Shown one piece after another: positions 31,760 to 40,879 of a DNA stretch of 48,051 nucleotides. The notes below the pieces were generated by a model. The model was not told the origin of the DNA. It did not search any database and worked only from the letters and a program-made list of their open reading frames with translations. The first letter of the stretch is position 1. Each line of letters opens with the position of its first letter. The position numbers and the translations under genes were made by a program. The DNA comes from Acidulodesulfobacterium_A sp049965795 (GTDB lineage: Bacteria > SZUA-79 > Acidulodesulfobacterales > Acidulodesulfobacteraceae): positions 1 to 48,051 of the forward strand of contig JBMFVW010000012.1 of the NCBI GenBank assembly GCA_049965795.1, in the 5' to 3' direction.

Positions 31760-33343
31760 ATGAAGGATATTTTACGGAACGATAAAATAAGGAATATATT
31801 CTTAGCAGTCTTGTCGGGGGTCATAATAGCCTTTTTGTTTCCTCTTTTCAACCTTGAATTCCTCGCATGGATTGCGTTAATCCCTCTTTTATATGCCGTC
31901 CATAAATCTAAGCGCTTTAAAGAATCTTTTTTATACGGTTTTATTGCCGGCATAGTTTCATACGTAATTATACTTTACTGGATAGTTTATACCGTAAGCA
32001 AATTCGGCGGTCTTCCTTACTATATTGCGGTTTTTGCTCTTCTTCTGCTTGCTTCTTATCTGGCTCTTTACATAGCATTGTTTGCCGGTTTTTCTAGAAT
32101 TATATTAAACCGTTATAAAAGATTGAGCTTTATTTTAATCCCTTCAAGCTGGGTTTTTTTCGAGTTTTTGAAATCTAAGCTGTTAACCGGTTTTCCATGG
32201 GAAAATTTAGGCTGTTCGCAGTATTTAAACATACCTTTTATACAAATTTCAAATATTATCGGCGTCTTCGGATTATCTTTTATAATAGTGCTTGTAAATT
32301 ATGCAATATTCAGCTTTATTTTTTTAAAAAGCGGACTTTCAAAAAAGCAGGCATTATTTGAACTTTTTTTCGTCGTATTTGTTTTTGTTTTTGTAATATT
32401 ATACGGTTATTATAATATATATTCGGTAAATAAACTCCTTAAATATAAAAAACCGTTAAGAGTCGCCCTGGTTCAGGGAAATATAGGGATGTTCCAAAAA
32501 TGGAAAATAACGAAAAAAAGAACGACGCATATATATCTTAAATTGACTAAGCAGTCTTTAAAATATAAACCTCAGCTGATTATATGGCCTGAAACCGCGC
32601 TCCCGTATATTATCTCGGTTTATCCTTTTTACTGGAACAAGGTTATGGGATTTGCCGAAAAGCATAAAATAAATCTGGTTTTCGGAACTATAGGGTTTAG
32701 TTTTTTTAAAAGCAAATACCATTATTATAACAGGGACTATATGTTTACCGATAAAGGAAATTATTACTATTATGACAAGCATCATTTAGTTCCTTTCGGA
32801 GAATATATACCTTTAAAAAAACAGCTGCCTTTTCTGGCGCATATTTTAAGGGGAGCGGGAATAGGAAACTTTACTGCGGGCAAAAAATTCAGGATTTTAA
32901 AAAACGGCAAATTAAAAATAGGTTCCATGATATGTTATGAAGCTTATTTTGACGGACTCGTAAGGCATTTTCCAAAAAATGGCGCAAATCTTTTCGTAAG
33001 CATTACGGACGATGCATGGTACGGGACAACGTCGGCTCCATATCAGGATATGTCTATGACAGTTTTTCCCGCGGTAGAAAACGAAAGGTTTATCGCCCGC
33101 GCTGGGAATTCGGGTATAAGCGGAATAATATCGCCGGTAGGGAAAATTTTAGACGAAACTAAGATATTTAAGAGGACTTATATGACAGGTTACGTTAAAT
33201 TAATTAATAGAAAGACTTTTTTTGCATTATATGGTAATATATTTGCTTATATATCGGATATTGTTTTTATAATTTCAATGTTATATGCTTTTATATTAAA
33301 ATTGTTTCCAGTATTAAATATTTATAGAAAAAATGAAAGTTAA
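31760..33343 (+). CDS. lnt: apolipoprotein N-acyltransferase
   Basis: Inner-membrane enzyme that adds the third acyl chain to lipoproteins before Lol sorting. The 527 residues have about six N-terminal helices (about 10-215) and a periplasmic nitrilase-like domain (about 230-480), with a final helix at about 490-515. The catalytic triad is visible: Glu in IIWPETALPY, Lys in DKHHLVPFGEYIPL, Cys in SMICYEAYFDG. AAAAGGAG precedes the ATG. It is grouped with prfB, lysS and lolCD, which fits lipoprotein maturation followed by export to the outer membrane. Confidence 0.96.
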   Translation: MKDILRNDKIRNIFLAVLSGVIIAFLFPLFNLEFLAWIALIPLLYAVHKSKRFKESFLYGFIAGIVSYVIILYWIVYTVSKFGGLPYYIAVFALLLLASYLALYIALFAGFSRIILNRYKRLSFILIPSSWVFFEFLKSKLLTGFPWENLGCSQYLNIPFIQISNIIGVFGLSFIIVLVNYAIFSFIFLKSGLSKKQALFELFFVVFVFVFVILYGYYNIYSVNKLLKYKKPLRVALVQGNIGMFQKWKITKKRTTHIYLKLTKQSLKYKPQLIIWPETALPYIISVYPFYWNKVMGFAEKHKINLVFGTIGFSFFKSKYHYYNRDYMFTDKGNYYYYDKHHLVPFGEYIPLKKQLPFLAHILRGAGIGNFTAGKKFRILKNGKLKIGSMICYEAYFDGLVRHFPKNGANLFVSITDDAWYGTTSAPYQDMSMTVFPAVENERFIARAGNSGISGIISPVGKILDETKIFKRTYMTGYVKLINRKTFFALYGNIFAYISDIVFIISMLYAFILKLFPVLNIYRKNES

Positions 33344-33377
33344 ATTTTAAAAGATATACTTATCCGGAGGTTTTTAA

Positions 33378-34518
33378 ATGTCTGTAAACGCGGCTCAGGG
33401 CGATTCGCTTTTTAACGTAAGTCTTTTGGAAAGAAGCCTTAAAGCTCTAGAAGAAAAATTGGAAAAACTGCGGAGGGTGCTTTGAAGTCTGTATATCCGA
33501 AAAAAGGCTTAAAGAGATAGAAGAAATTTCTTCAAAAGAAGATTTTTATAAAGATATAAATTATTCCAAAGAAATATTAATAGAAAAATCGGCAATAGAA
33601 AACAAACTTAAACCTTTTTATTCAGTTTACGAAGAGTTTAAAAATATAAAAGATCTATACGATATTTCCATAGAAGAAAACGACGAAAAAATGCTCGAAG
33701 ATATTTTCGCCGGCGTAAAATCTTTAGAAAAAAGCGTATCAGTTTTGGAATTGGATACTACGCTTTCGGGAAAAGACGATAAACTCGATGCTATAGTAGA
33801 AATTCATGCGGGATCCGGCGGCACCGAATCCATGGATTTTGCAAACATGCTTTTAAGAATGTATCTTAGGTGGGCGGAGCGCAGAAAATTTAAAACGGCC
33901 ATAATGGAGTTTAACGCAGGCGAAGAAGCCGGAGTCAAAAGCGTTACTTTTACCGTACACGGTAAATATGCCTACGGTTATCTTAAGGCGGAAAGCGGCG
34001 TTCACAGGTTAGTAAGGATTTCACCTTTCGACGCAAATAAAAGAAGGCACACTTCTTTTGCTTCGGTATTTGTTTATCCAGAGATAGACGATTCTATCGA
34101 CGTCGTTATAGACGAAAAAGACGTTAAAATAGACACTTACCGCTCCAGCGGAGCAGGCGGACAGCATGTCAATACTACCGATTCCGCCGTCAGGTTGACG
34201 CATATTCCAACCGGCATAGTCGTCGCCTGCCAGAACGAAAGATCTCAGCATAAAAACAAAGATTCCGCATATAAACTCTTAAGAGCAAGACTTTACGATT
34301 ATTACAAAAAAAAACAGGAAGAGGAAGAGGATAAAGTAAACAAAACAAAAAAAGAGATATCTTGGGGTTCCCAGATAAGGTCTTATACCCTAAATCCAAA
34401 CCGCGTTATTAAAGACCACAGGACCGGGGTTACCGTTTATGACGACAAAAGCGTTTTTGACGGGGACATCGACGAATTTATAAGTGCTTATCTGCTGGGC
34501 GTAAGAGCCAAGGAATAA
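33378..34518 (+). CDS. prfB: peptide chain release factor 2, expressed by programmed +1 frameshift
   Basis: Recognises UGA and UAA stop codons and releases the finished chain. An ATG at 33378, 7 bp after GGAGG, starts a 35-codon frame that ends at an in-frame TGA (33483-33485). A +1 shift at CTT (33480-33482) continues at GAA (33484) into the long frame, giving about 379 residues. The junction LRRV-L-EVCISEKRLKEIEE aligns with the known RF2 junction. The main part has GSGGTESMDFANMLLRMYLRWAE split by normal spacing from the SPF tripeptide (ISPFDANKRRHTSF) for stop recognition, and the catalytic GGQ in SSGAGGQHVNTTDS. The gene is intact and autoregulated, not a pseudogene. lysS follows 25 bp later. 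Confidence 0.96.
33472..33485 (+). promoter_or_regulatory. prfB programmed +1 frameshift site
   Basis: A Shine-Dalgarno-like GGAGGG (33472-33477) is followed by two bases, the slippery CTT codon and the in-frame TGA. It corresponds to the AGGGGGTATCTTTGAC site of E. coli. The base after TGA is A rather than C. Low RF2 slows termination here and allows the shift that makes RF2. Confidence 0.93.
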
Positions 34519-34543
34519 GGAAAATTGACAAAGGAGGAAAATC

Positions 34544-36031
34544 TTGGAACAGGAATTAAATGTTTTGGAAAATAATCGTTTAGATAAATTAAATAAATTG
34601 AAAGAAAAAGGAATTAACCCTTTTTCAAACGATTTTGAAAAAAAGGAAAATATAAAGAATATAATAGAAAAATTCGGCGGCAGCAACAAAGACTTTTTTG
34701 AAAATAACAGGGTAGAAGTAGAAACGGCAGGAAGGATAATTATTATAAGAAGTTTCGGCAAGGCGGCTTTTTTCAGGATCAGGGACGGTTTTGGGGAACT
34801 GCAGTGCTATATCCAGAAAGACGGGATACCGGAAAAAGATTTCGAACTGTTTAAAGAATATATGGATGCAGGGGATATTTGCGGCGTAAAAGGACATCTT
34901 TTCAGGACGAAAACCGACGAATTGACTATCAAAGTAGAAAATATCCGCATTTTAACGAAGTCTTTACTTCCTCTTCCGGAAAAATGGCACGGACTTAAAG
35001 ATATCGAAGTCCGGTTTAGAAAAAGATACGTCGATTTGATAGCCAATCAGGAAGTGAGGGAAATTTTTAAGAAAAGAGCCGAAATTATAAGATTTTTCAG
35101 GTCTTTTTTAGACGCAAACGATTTTCTCGAAGTAGAAACTCCTATGATGCAGGCTAATCCGGGCGGAGCTACCGCAAGACCTTTTAAAACCCATCACAAC
35201 GCTCTTAATTTAGAACTTTATATGAGAATAGCCCCGGAATTATATTTAAAAAGGCTTGTAGTAGGCGGATTCGACCGCGTTTACGAAATCGGAAGGAATT
35301 TCAGGAACGAAGGGATATCCGTCAGGCATAATCCGGAGTTTACTATGCTCGAATTTTATACGGCCTACTCCGAAAACAATTCCCTTATGGAATTTGTCGA
35401 AAAAATGATGTCGGAACTTGCGTTAAAAATTAGCGGCAATTACGAAATAGAGTACGGAACTGAAAAATTGAATTTTAAGCCGCCTTTTAAAAAAATTAAA
35501 CTTAAAGACAGTTTAATAGAAATAGGCGGATTTGAAACGGAAGAAATAGACAACGCAGAAAAAGTTTTCGATATTTTGACTAAAAGAAACACTCCGGGCA
35601 TAAGCAGAACGGACAGTCTCGGAGAGCTATTAACTATTTTATTCGACGAAACGGTCGAACCTAAACTTAAAAATCCGACTTTTATTACCGATTATCCGGT
35701 AGAAAGTTCCCCGCTTGCGAGGCGAAACGATAAAGACGGTTCCGTGACCGAAAGGTTCGAGCTTTTTATAGCAGGAAGAGAGATAGGCAACGGGTTTTCG
35801 GAGCTGAACGACCCGCTCGATCAGGAAGAACGTTTTAAAATGCAGGTAGAAACAAAAATTAAAGAAGGCTTGCCGGCGGAAATGGACGACGATTATATCG
35901 AAGCTTTAAAGCAGGGGCTTCCTCCTGCCGCGGGATGCGGAATAGGCATAGACAGGGTAGTTATGCTGTTGACGAATTCTCACTCTATAAGGGACGTTAT
36001 ATTATTTCCGCTGCTTAAGCCCGTTAAATAA
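34544..36031 (+). CDS. lysS: lysine--tRNA ligase, class II
   Basis: Charges tRNA-Lys. The 495 residues show an N-terminal OB-fold anticodon-binding domain (about 60-165, AGRIIIIRSFGKAAFFRIRDG) and the class II core. The core has motif 1 (FLEVETPMMQANPGGATARPF), motif 2 (RNEGISVRHNPEFTMLEFY) and motif 3 (GCGIGIDRVVMLLTNSHSIRDVILFP). The start is TTG at 34544, supported by AGGAGG at 34532-34537 with six-base spacing. The prfB-lysS pair is widely conserved, and 25 bp separates them. Confidence 0.97.
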   Translation: MEQELNVLENNRLDKLNKLKEKGINPFSNDFEKKENIKNIIEKFGGSNKDFFENNRVEVETAGRIIIIRSFGKAAFFRIRDGFGELQCYIQKDGIPEKDFELFKEYMDAGDICGVKGHLFRTKTDELTIKVENIRILTKSLLPLPEKWHGLKDIEVRFRKRYVDLIANQEVREIFKKRAEIIRFFRSFLDANDFLEVETPMMQANPGGATARPFKTHHNALNLELYMRIAPELYLKRLVVGGFDRVYEIGRNFRNEGISVRHNPEFTMLEFYTAYSENNSLMEFVEKMMSELALKISGNYEIEYGTEKLNFKPPFKKIKLKDSLIEIGGFETEEIDNAEKVFDILTKRNTPGISRTDSLGELLTILFDETVEPKLKNPTFITDYPVESSPLARRNDKDGSVTERFELFIAGREIGNGFSELNDPLDQEERFKMQVETKIKEGLPAEMDDDYIEALKQGLPPAAGCGIGIDRVVMLLTNSHSIRDVILFPLLKPVK

Positions 36032-36057
36032 TTAATTAAATCAACTATATAATAATA

Positions 36058-37293
36058 ATGAGCTTTCATACTAAAATAGCCCTGCATTATTTAAAGCCGA
36101 AAAATAATTCTTTTATATCCCTGCTCAGTTTAATATCGGTAATGGGAATAACTATAGGAGTAATGGCTCTTATAGTAGTTATATCCGTAATGAGCGGTTT
36201 CGACCATGCTTTGGAAAAAAAAGTCATAGGCATAGAGTCGCAGGTCATAGTTTTAAATTATAACGGCTTTGTAAATAACTATAAAAGCGCTATAAAAAAA
36301 ATAAAATCGGTTAAAGGCGTAAAAGACGTTTCTCCCTTTATATACACAGATGTCATGATAACTTCTTCAAGCACTTCTACGGGAAGCGTATTGAGGGGTA
36401 TAGACGTCCATTCCGAAGAAAAAGTTACCGATTTAAAAAAATATTTGATAAAAGGCAGTCTGTCCGGTTTAAATGCCAAAAACGAAAATGAAATAGTTCT
36501 CGGAAAAGTTTTAGCGCAAAATCTCGGAGTTTCCGTCGGGGACAGGGTTACGATAATTTCGCCTGAAGGGCGCATCACTCCTTTCGGAGTTATGCCTAAG
36601 ACGGAACGGTTTACCGTTTGCGGCATAATAAACAGCGGAATGTATAATTACGATTCTACATTTTCTTTTATATCCCTTAAAAACGCCCAGAATTTTATTG
36701 GGCTTTCTTCGCGCACCGTTACCGGACTCGAGGTAAGATTAAACAGATTGGGTTCGGCCGATGGGCTCGCGAAAAAAATTGCGGATAAATTAAACTCAGG
36801 CACGACGCCATCTTCTTATTACGCTTTAAGCTGGGAAGAATTGAATAAAAATTTATTTTCCGCCATAAAATTAGAAAAACTTACGATGTTCGTAATACTG
36901 TTCCTGATAGTTTTAGTGGCGGCATTCAATATTATCTCGACGCTTATAATGGTCGTTATGGAAAAAAGAAAAGATATAGCGGTGTTAAAATCCATAGGAG
37001 CTTCGTCTAAAGATATAATGATTATTTTTATCGCCCAGGGTCTTATAATAGGATGCATAGGAACCGCACTCGGACTCATATCCGGATTTTTAATAGGGTA
37101 TTTGGAAGAAACATATCACATAATAAGCCTGCCTTCCTCAGTTTATTATATAACCGCACTCCCTGTAAGGATGACCGCCGGCGAATTTATAATTATAGGT
37201 TTTTGTTCGATATTCTTAAGTTTTGCAGCTACACTGTACCCTTCTTATAAAGCCGGTAAAATCGACCCTGCCGAAGGAGTAAGATATGAGTAA
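36058..37293 (+). CDS. lolC: lipoprotein-releasing ABC transporter permease LolC/LolE
   Basis: Inner-membrane subunit (411 residues) of the LolCDE-type complex, which extracts mature lipoproteins for delivery to the outer membrane. An N-terminal helix around GITIGVMALIVVISVMSGFD is followed by a periplasmic MacB-PCD-like domain (about 55-255). Three C-terminal helices (about 275-400) include the FtsX-type loop MEKRKDIAVLKSIGASSKDIM. Only one permease gene is present, so a LolC-type homodimer with LolD (LolFD-like arrangement) is likely. It overlaps lolD by 8 bp. Confidence 0.94.
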   Translation: MSFHTKIALHYLKPKNNSFISLLSLISVMGITIGVMALIVVISVMSGFDHALEKKVIGIESQVIVLNYNGFVNNYKSAIKKIKSVKGVKDVSPFIYTDVMITSSSTSTGSVLRGIDVHSEEKVTDLKKYLIKGSLSGLNAKNENEIVLGKVLAQNLGVSVGDRVTIISPEGRITPFGVMPKTERFTVCGIINSGMYNYDSTFSFISLKNAQNFIGLSSRTVTGLEVRLNRLGSADGLAKKIADKLNSGTTPSSYYALSWEELNKNLFSAIKLEKLTMFVILFLIVLVAAFNIISTLIMVVMEKRKDIAVLKSIGASSKDIMIIFIAQGLIIGCIGTALGLISGFLIGYLEETYHIISLPSSVYYITALPVRMTAGEFIIIGFCSIFLSFAATLYPSYKAGKIDPAEGVRYE

Positions 37294-38017
37294 TGCAGCC
37301 GTTTCGTTAAAAAAAATAGTCAAGATTTTTAAGGCGGGAAATGAAACCGTAAATATTTTAAACGAAGCCGATTTTGAAATAAAAAAAGGCGATACGGTTG
37401 CAATTACCGGAGAATCAGGCACGGGGAAAAGCACGCTTCTGCATATAATGGGAACTCTGCTTAAGCCGGATTCCGGAAACATCGAATATTTCAGCCGATC
37501 TGACGTTTATTCTCTTTCCGACGAAAATCTTGCACGTTTCAGAAATAAAAATATAGGTTTTGTTTTTCAATTTCACTATCTTTTAAACGAGTTCAGCTGT
37601 TTAGAAAATGCGGCTATGCCTTTACTCATAAGAAAAGAAAATAAAAATACGGCGTTTAAAATTGCAAAGGATTATCTTTGCGAAATGGGTCTCGAAAACA
37701 GGCTTAATTTTAAACCGTATATGCTTTCAGGCGGGGAACAGCAGAGAGCGGCTATTGCAAGGGCGCTTGTATGCTCTCCGGAGGTTATATTAATGGACGA
37801 ACCTACAGGCAATCTTGACCCGCGCCACGCTGAAAAACTTCATGAGATAATTATAGGGCTTAACAAGAAATACGAAAAAACCCTTGCCGTAGTTACTCAC
37901 GATGCTAATTTTTCCGCCATGATGAGCCGTAAAATAAAAATTTCCGGCGGATTAATAGAAGAGGCAAAATTTGAGACGGGGACAGAATTTAAATCTGTCC
38001 CCTTATCCTATAAATGA
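37286..38017 (+). CDS. lolD: lipoprotein-releasing ABC transporter ATPase LolD
   Basis: ATP-binding subunit paired with LolC. The 243 residues have Walker A GESGTGKST, the Q-loop FVFQFHYLLNEFS, signature LSGGEQQRAAIARAL, Walker B VILMDEPTGNLDP and H-loop VVTHDANF, all intact. Family members usually end soon after the last helix. Here residues 231-240 (TGTEFKSVPL) are encoded by a 25-bp palindrome of repeat family 1 at 37978-38002, so the C-terminal tail is repeat-derived. It overlaps lolC and precedes bamA by 36 bp. Confidence 0.95.
   Translation: MSNAAVSLKKIVKIFKAGNETVNILNEADFEIKKGDTVAITGESGTGKSTLLHIMGTLLKPDSGNIEYFSRSDVYSLSDENLARFRNKNIGFVFQFHYLLNEFSCLENAAMPLLIRKENKNTAFKIAKDYLCEMGLENRLNFKPYMLSGGEQQRAAIARALVCSPEVILMDEPTGNLDPRHAEKLHEIIIGLNKKYEKTLAVVTHDANFSAMMSRKIKISGGLIEEAKFETGTEFKSVPLSYK
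37978..38002. repeat. REP-like palindrome (family 1) inside the lolD coding sequence
   Basis: Perfect 9-bp arms GGGGACAGA (37978-37986) and its complement (37994-38002) around ATTTAAA. It is read in frame as part of the LolD tail, with the stop 13 bp beyond. As RNA it forms a stable hairpin at the lolD-bamA boundary. Confidence 0.88.
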
Positions 38018-38053
38018 ATTGACTTATTCTCTAATATTTGATAGTTTATTAAA

Positions 38054-40798
38054 ATGAAATTTTTTAAGCAGATATTTTTAGGAATTATTATAGCCGGCGT
38101 TTTGATTTTAAATTCGATTAACGCATATGCGGTGCTGAACAATAAGAACGTATGGACAGGTTTTTTTTATCAGAAAGGCTCTCCCGCTTTAATATCCATA
38201 AAAAAATCTTTTTCCGAAAGTTTTAAAAAATATTTAGATTCAGGAAACCCTTATTTTGTTTTTGCTTATACTAAATTAAAAACCAAACCTTACTTTAACT
38301 ACGACAAGAAAATAAACTTAGTGAGAATAAAAAAACTCGGCATAGTTTATCGTTCAAATTATATTATCACAGGAAGCATTTCGAGATTAGGTTCTAATTT
38401 TACCGTCCATGCTATGTTTATAGACGTATCGAATGTTTACAAGTCCAAAACCGTAAATTTATCGGGCAGCGGTAAAAAGCAGTTCAATAAAGACGTTAAT
38501 TTATTATCGTTAAAAGTATCTGATTTTATATACGGCAATATCGAAAAAAATATTACTCCCAAAAGAACCGCTTTTAACAAAACTATATATGCCGTAAGAG
38601 TCAAAGGAAACGTCAGAGTCGGTAAAGGTTTTATAATGAACCGCATTGAAGTCGGTAAAGGCGGCGAATATTCTATTAAAAAAATTAACGACAGCGTAAA
38701 AAAACTCTACAAAACCGGATACTTTAAAAATATTTTAGTTAACGTTAAGCCTCACGGAAATCAGTTGACGATAACCTTTATAGTTTCCGAAAGACCGCTT
38801 ATAAAATCTATAAAGTATACCGGAAACGGTTCGGTAAGCGTTAAAAAGATTAAAAAAATTATAAACGTAAAACCGGGAAAACCTTACAGTTCGTATGAAA
38901 TAGATAAAGCGGTGAAAATATTAAAATTTATATATTCTGCGGAAGGATACTATAATGCAAAAGTAAAAGTTAAAAAGAAAAAACTGCCTGGAAACTATGT
39001 TTCTGTAAATTTTGATATTAATCAAAATCAGCCGGTAATGGTTAAAAAAGTAGAATTCAGGGGAAATACGTCGTTTTCTTCAGGTAGGCTTGCTTCGGTA
39101 ATGGGCATTAAGACGGTCAATCTTCTTACGTGGATAACGGGAGCCGGAAAATTTAAAAAAGCCAGATTAAATACCCAGATTATTAAACTTTTAAGTTTTT
39201 ATTATAATCACGGATATATTCAAGTCAGCGTAAAAAAACCTCTTTTTATATTTTCAAAAGATAAAAAATACGTAACTATTATTATAAGGATCGTTCAGGG
39301 TCCGCAATTCAGGGTTTCGGCAGTAAAGCTGATCATTAAAGGCGTTAAACAAAGTTCTAAGGAATATCCCGCAGTAAGGAGTCTTATCATTACGAAACCA
39401 GCTTCTATATTTAACAGAAAAAATATAGAAAAAGAAATTTTAAGTATAACTAAATATTTTACCGATAAGGGGTATGCTTTTGCAAACGTCCAGCCGTCTA
39501 TTAAAATAAAACGCAAGACCAGTTCCGTATTGGTGTCTTTAATAGTCCATAAAGGCAAAATCGCGAAATTCGGTAAAATTACTATCACCGGAAACGATAT
39601 TACATACAGTTACGTTATTTTAAGGGCGCTCGTGCTTTATCCGGGCGAGAAATACAATCCTAAGCTTATAAAAATATCGAGGCAGAACCTAAAAAACTTG
39701 ATGTATTTCAAGCATGTTACTATAACTACGGAAAAAGTGCCCGGCAAGAATATATTAAACGTTAAAGTGCATGTAAAAGAACAGAGTACCGGTAAATTTA
39801 CCATAGGGGGCGGCTACAGTTCGGCTACGTCTTTTATGGCGATATCGTCGATATCGGAGTCAAATCTTTTCGGAACCGGAATTTCTGCATCTTTTAACGT
39901 TCAGGCGGGCGGTCCATATCAATCATATAGTTTTAATATACTTCAGCCGTATCTTACTTATATTTTTGCAAGACCTTTGTCGGCAAGCTTGTCATTGTAC
40001 GATACATTTAATTCCCTTTATTACGAGTTTGCATACCGTTCGGTCGGCGGTTCCGTAACTTTTGGCTATCCTTTATACGGCAACGTATTGACGGAATATT
40101 TCAGATATCTTATAGAACAGGATAATTCCGTAATAATACCGGGACTTGTAAATATTTTGCCTCAAGGTAAAGTTACGACCAGCGAAGTTTCTTTGACGAC
40201 GGTTTATAATACGTTAAACAATCCTATCGTACCCACCGCAGGCGATATGGACAGTCTTAGAGTAAGTTATGCCGGACCTCCTGTAGGCGGAAACGACGAT
40301 TTCGTTAAATACGTAATTCAGGCTAATCATTACATTCCGTTATGGTGGGGGACTTCTTTTATGCAGGGAGCTCAGCTTGGTTATATAACAGGTACTAATT
40401 CGTCTTATCCCTTACCTATTTATCAAAGATTTTTTGTAGGCGGTATAATGAATAATTATCCTCTTCTCGGATTCATGTATGACTCTGTGGGTCCGTCAGA
40501 AGATGGAAATTTAGTCGGCGGTACTAAAATGTTTACGGTTCAGGCGAAATATTTTATACCTATTTTAAAACAAATGAAATTTTACGGATTTTTGTGGTGG
40601 AATGCCGGCAATGCATGGCTGCAGAACGAATCTGTATTTCCGGTAAATTTAGTGCAGGCGGCAGGCATAGGTTTTAACTGGTATTCGCCGTTCGGTCCTA
40701 TTACTATTACTTACGGAAAGATACTCGGAACGCCTATTAACGGCAACAACGATACTAGAATACAATTTAGTCTGGGAGAAGGTCTGCCCGGTATTTAA
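38054..40798 (+). CDS. bamA: outer membrane protein assembly factor BamA with extra N-terminal domain
   Basis: Omp85-family outer-membrane insertase of 914 residues, about 100 longer than E. coli BamA. A signal peptide (1-27, cleavage after AYA) is followed by an extra domain (about 28-175). It contains YIITGSISRLGSNFTVHAMF and resembles TolB-N/CsgG-type fold segments. Five POTRA domains follow (about 180-590, first repeat YAVRVKGNVRVGKGF), then the 16-strand barrel (about 595-914) with the conserved MYDSVGPSEDGN region and GIGFNWYSPFGPITITYG. The protein ends in QFSLGEGLPGI rather than on an aromatic residue. It heads the skp-lpxD-fabZ-lpxA run, the classical envelope-assembly gene order. 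Confidence 0.95.
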   Translation: MKFFKQIFLGIIIAGVLILNSINAYAVLNNKNVWTGFFYQKGSPALISIKKSFSESFKKYLDSGNPYFVFAYTKLKTKPYFNYDKKINLVRIKKLGIVYRSNYIITGSISRLGSNFTVHAMFIDVSNVYKSKTVNLSGSGKKQFNKDVNLLSLKVSDFIYGNIEKNITPKRTAFNKTIYAVRVKGNVRVGKGFIMNRIEVGKGGEYSIKKINDSVKKLYKTGYFKNILVNVKPHGNQLTITFIVSERPLIKSIKYTGNGSVSVKKIKKIINVKPGKPYSSYEIDKAVKILKFIYSAEGYYNAKVKVKKKKLPGNYVSVNFDINQNQPVMVKKVEFRGNTSFSSGRLASVMGIKTVNLLTWITGAGKFKKARLNTQIIKLLSFYYNHGYIQVSVKKPLFIFSKDKKYVTIIIRIVQGPQFRVSAVKLIIKGVKQSSKEYPAVRSLIITKPASIFNRKNIEKEILSITKYFTDKGYAFANVQPSIKIKRKTSSVLVSLIVHKGKIAKFGKITITGNDITYSYVILRALVLYPGEKYNPKLIKISRQNLKNLMYFKHVTITTEKVPGKNILNVKVHVKEQSTGKFTIGGGYSSATSFMAISSISESNLFGTGISASFNVQAGGPYQSYSFNILQPYLTYIFARPLSASLSLYDTFNSLYYEFAYRSVGGSVTFGYPLYGNVLTEYFRYLIEQDNSVIIPGLVNILPQGKVTTSEVSLTTVYNTLNNPIVPTAGDMDSLRVSYAGPPVGGNDDFVKYVIQANHYIPLWWGTSFMQGAQLGYITGTNSSYPLPIYQRFFVGGIMNNYPLLGFMYDSVGPSEDGNLVGGTKMFTVQAKYFIPILKQMKFYGFLWWNAGNAWLQNESVFPVNLVQAAGIGFNWYSPFGPITITYGKILGTPINGNNDTRIQFSLGEGLPGI

Positions 40799-40879
40799 CG
40801 GCATTTAATCTTTTAAAATTGTAAATAAAAATATAAAATGCAGTATATAAAATTAAATAAAAACAAGGAGATTTATTGT

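Noticed and set aside
33378..33485. Early TGA in prfB as a sign of a pseudogene or sequencing error
   Set aside because: The SD-like GGAGGG, CTT and TGA arrangement and the aligned junction are those of the conserved RF2 autoregulatory frameshift.
40838..40879. Longer N-terminus for the Skp-like protein from an ATG at 40838
   Set aside because: It would place 14 polar residues before the signal peptide, and the AAGGAG lies at the right distance from the ATG at 40880.
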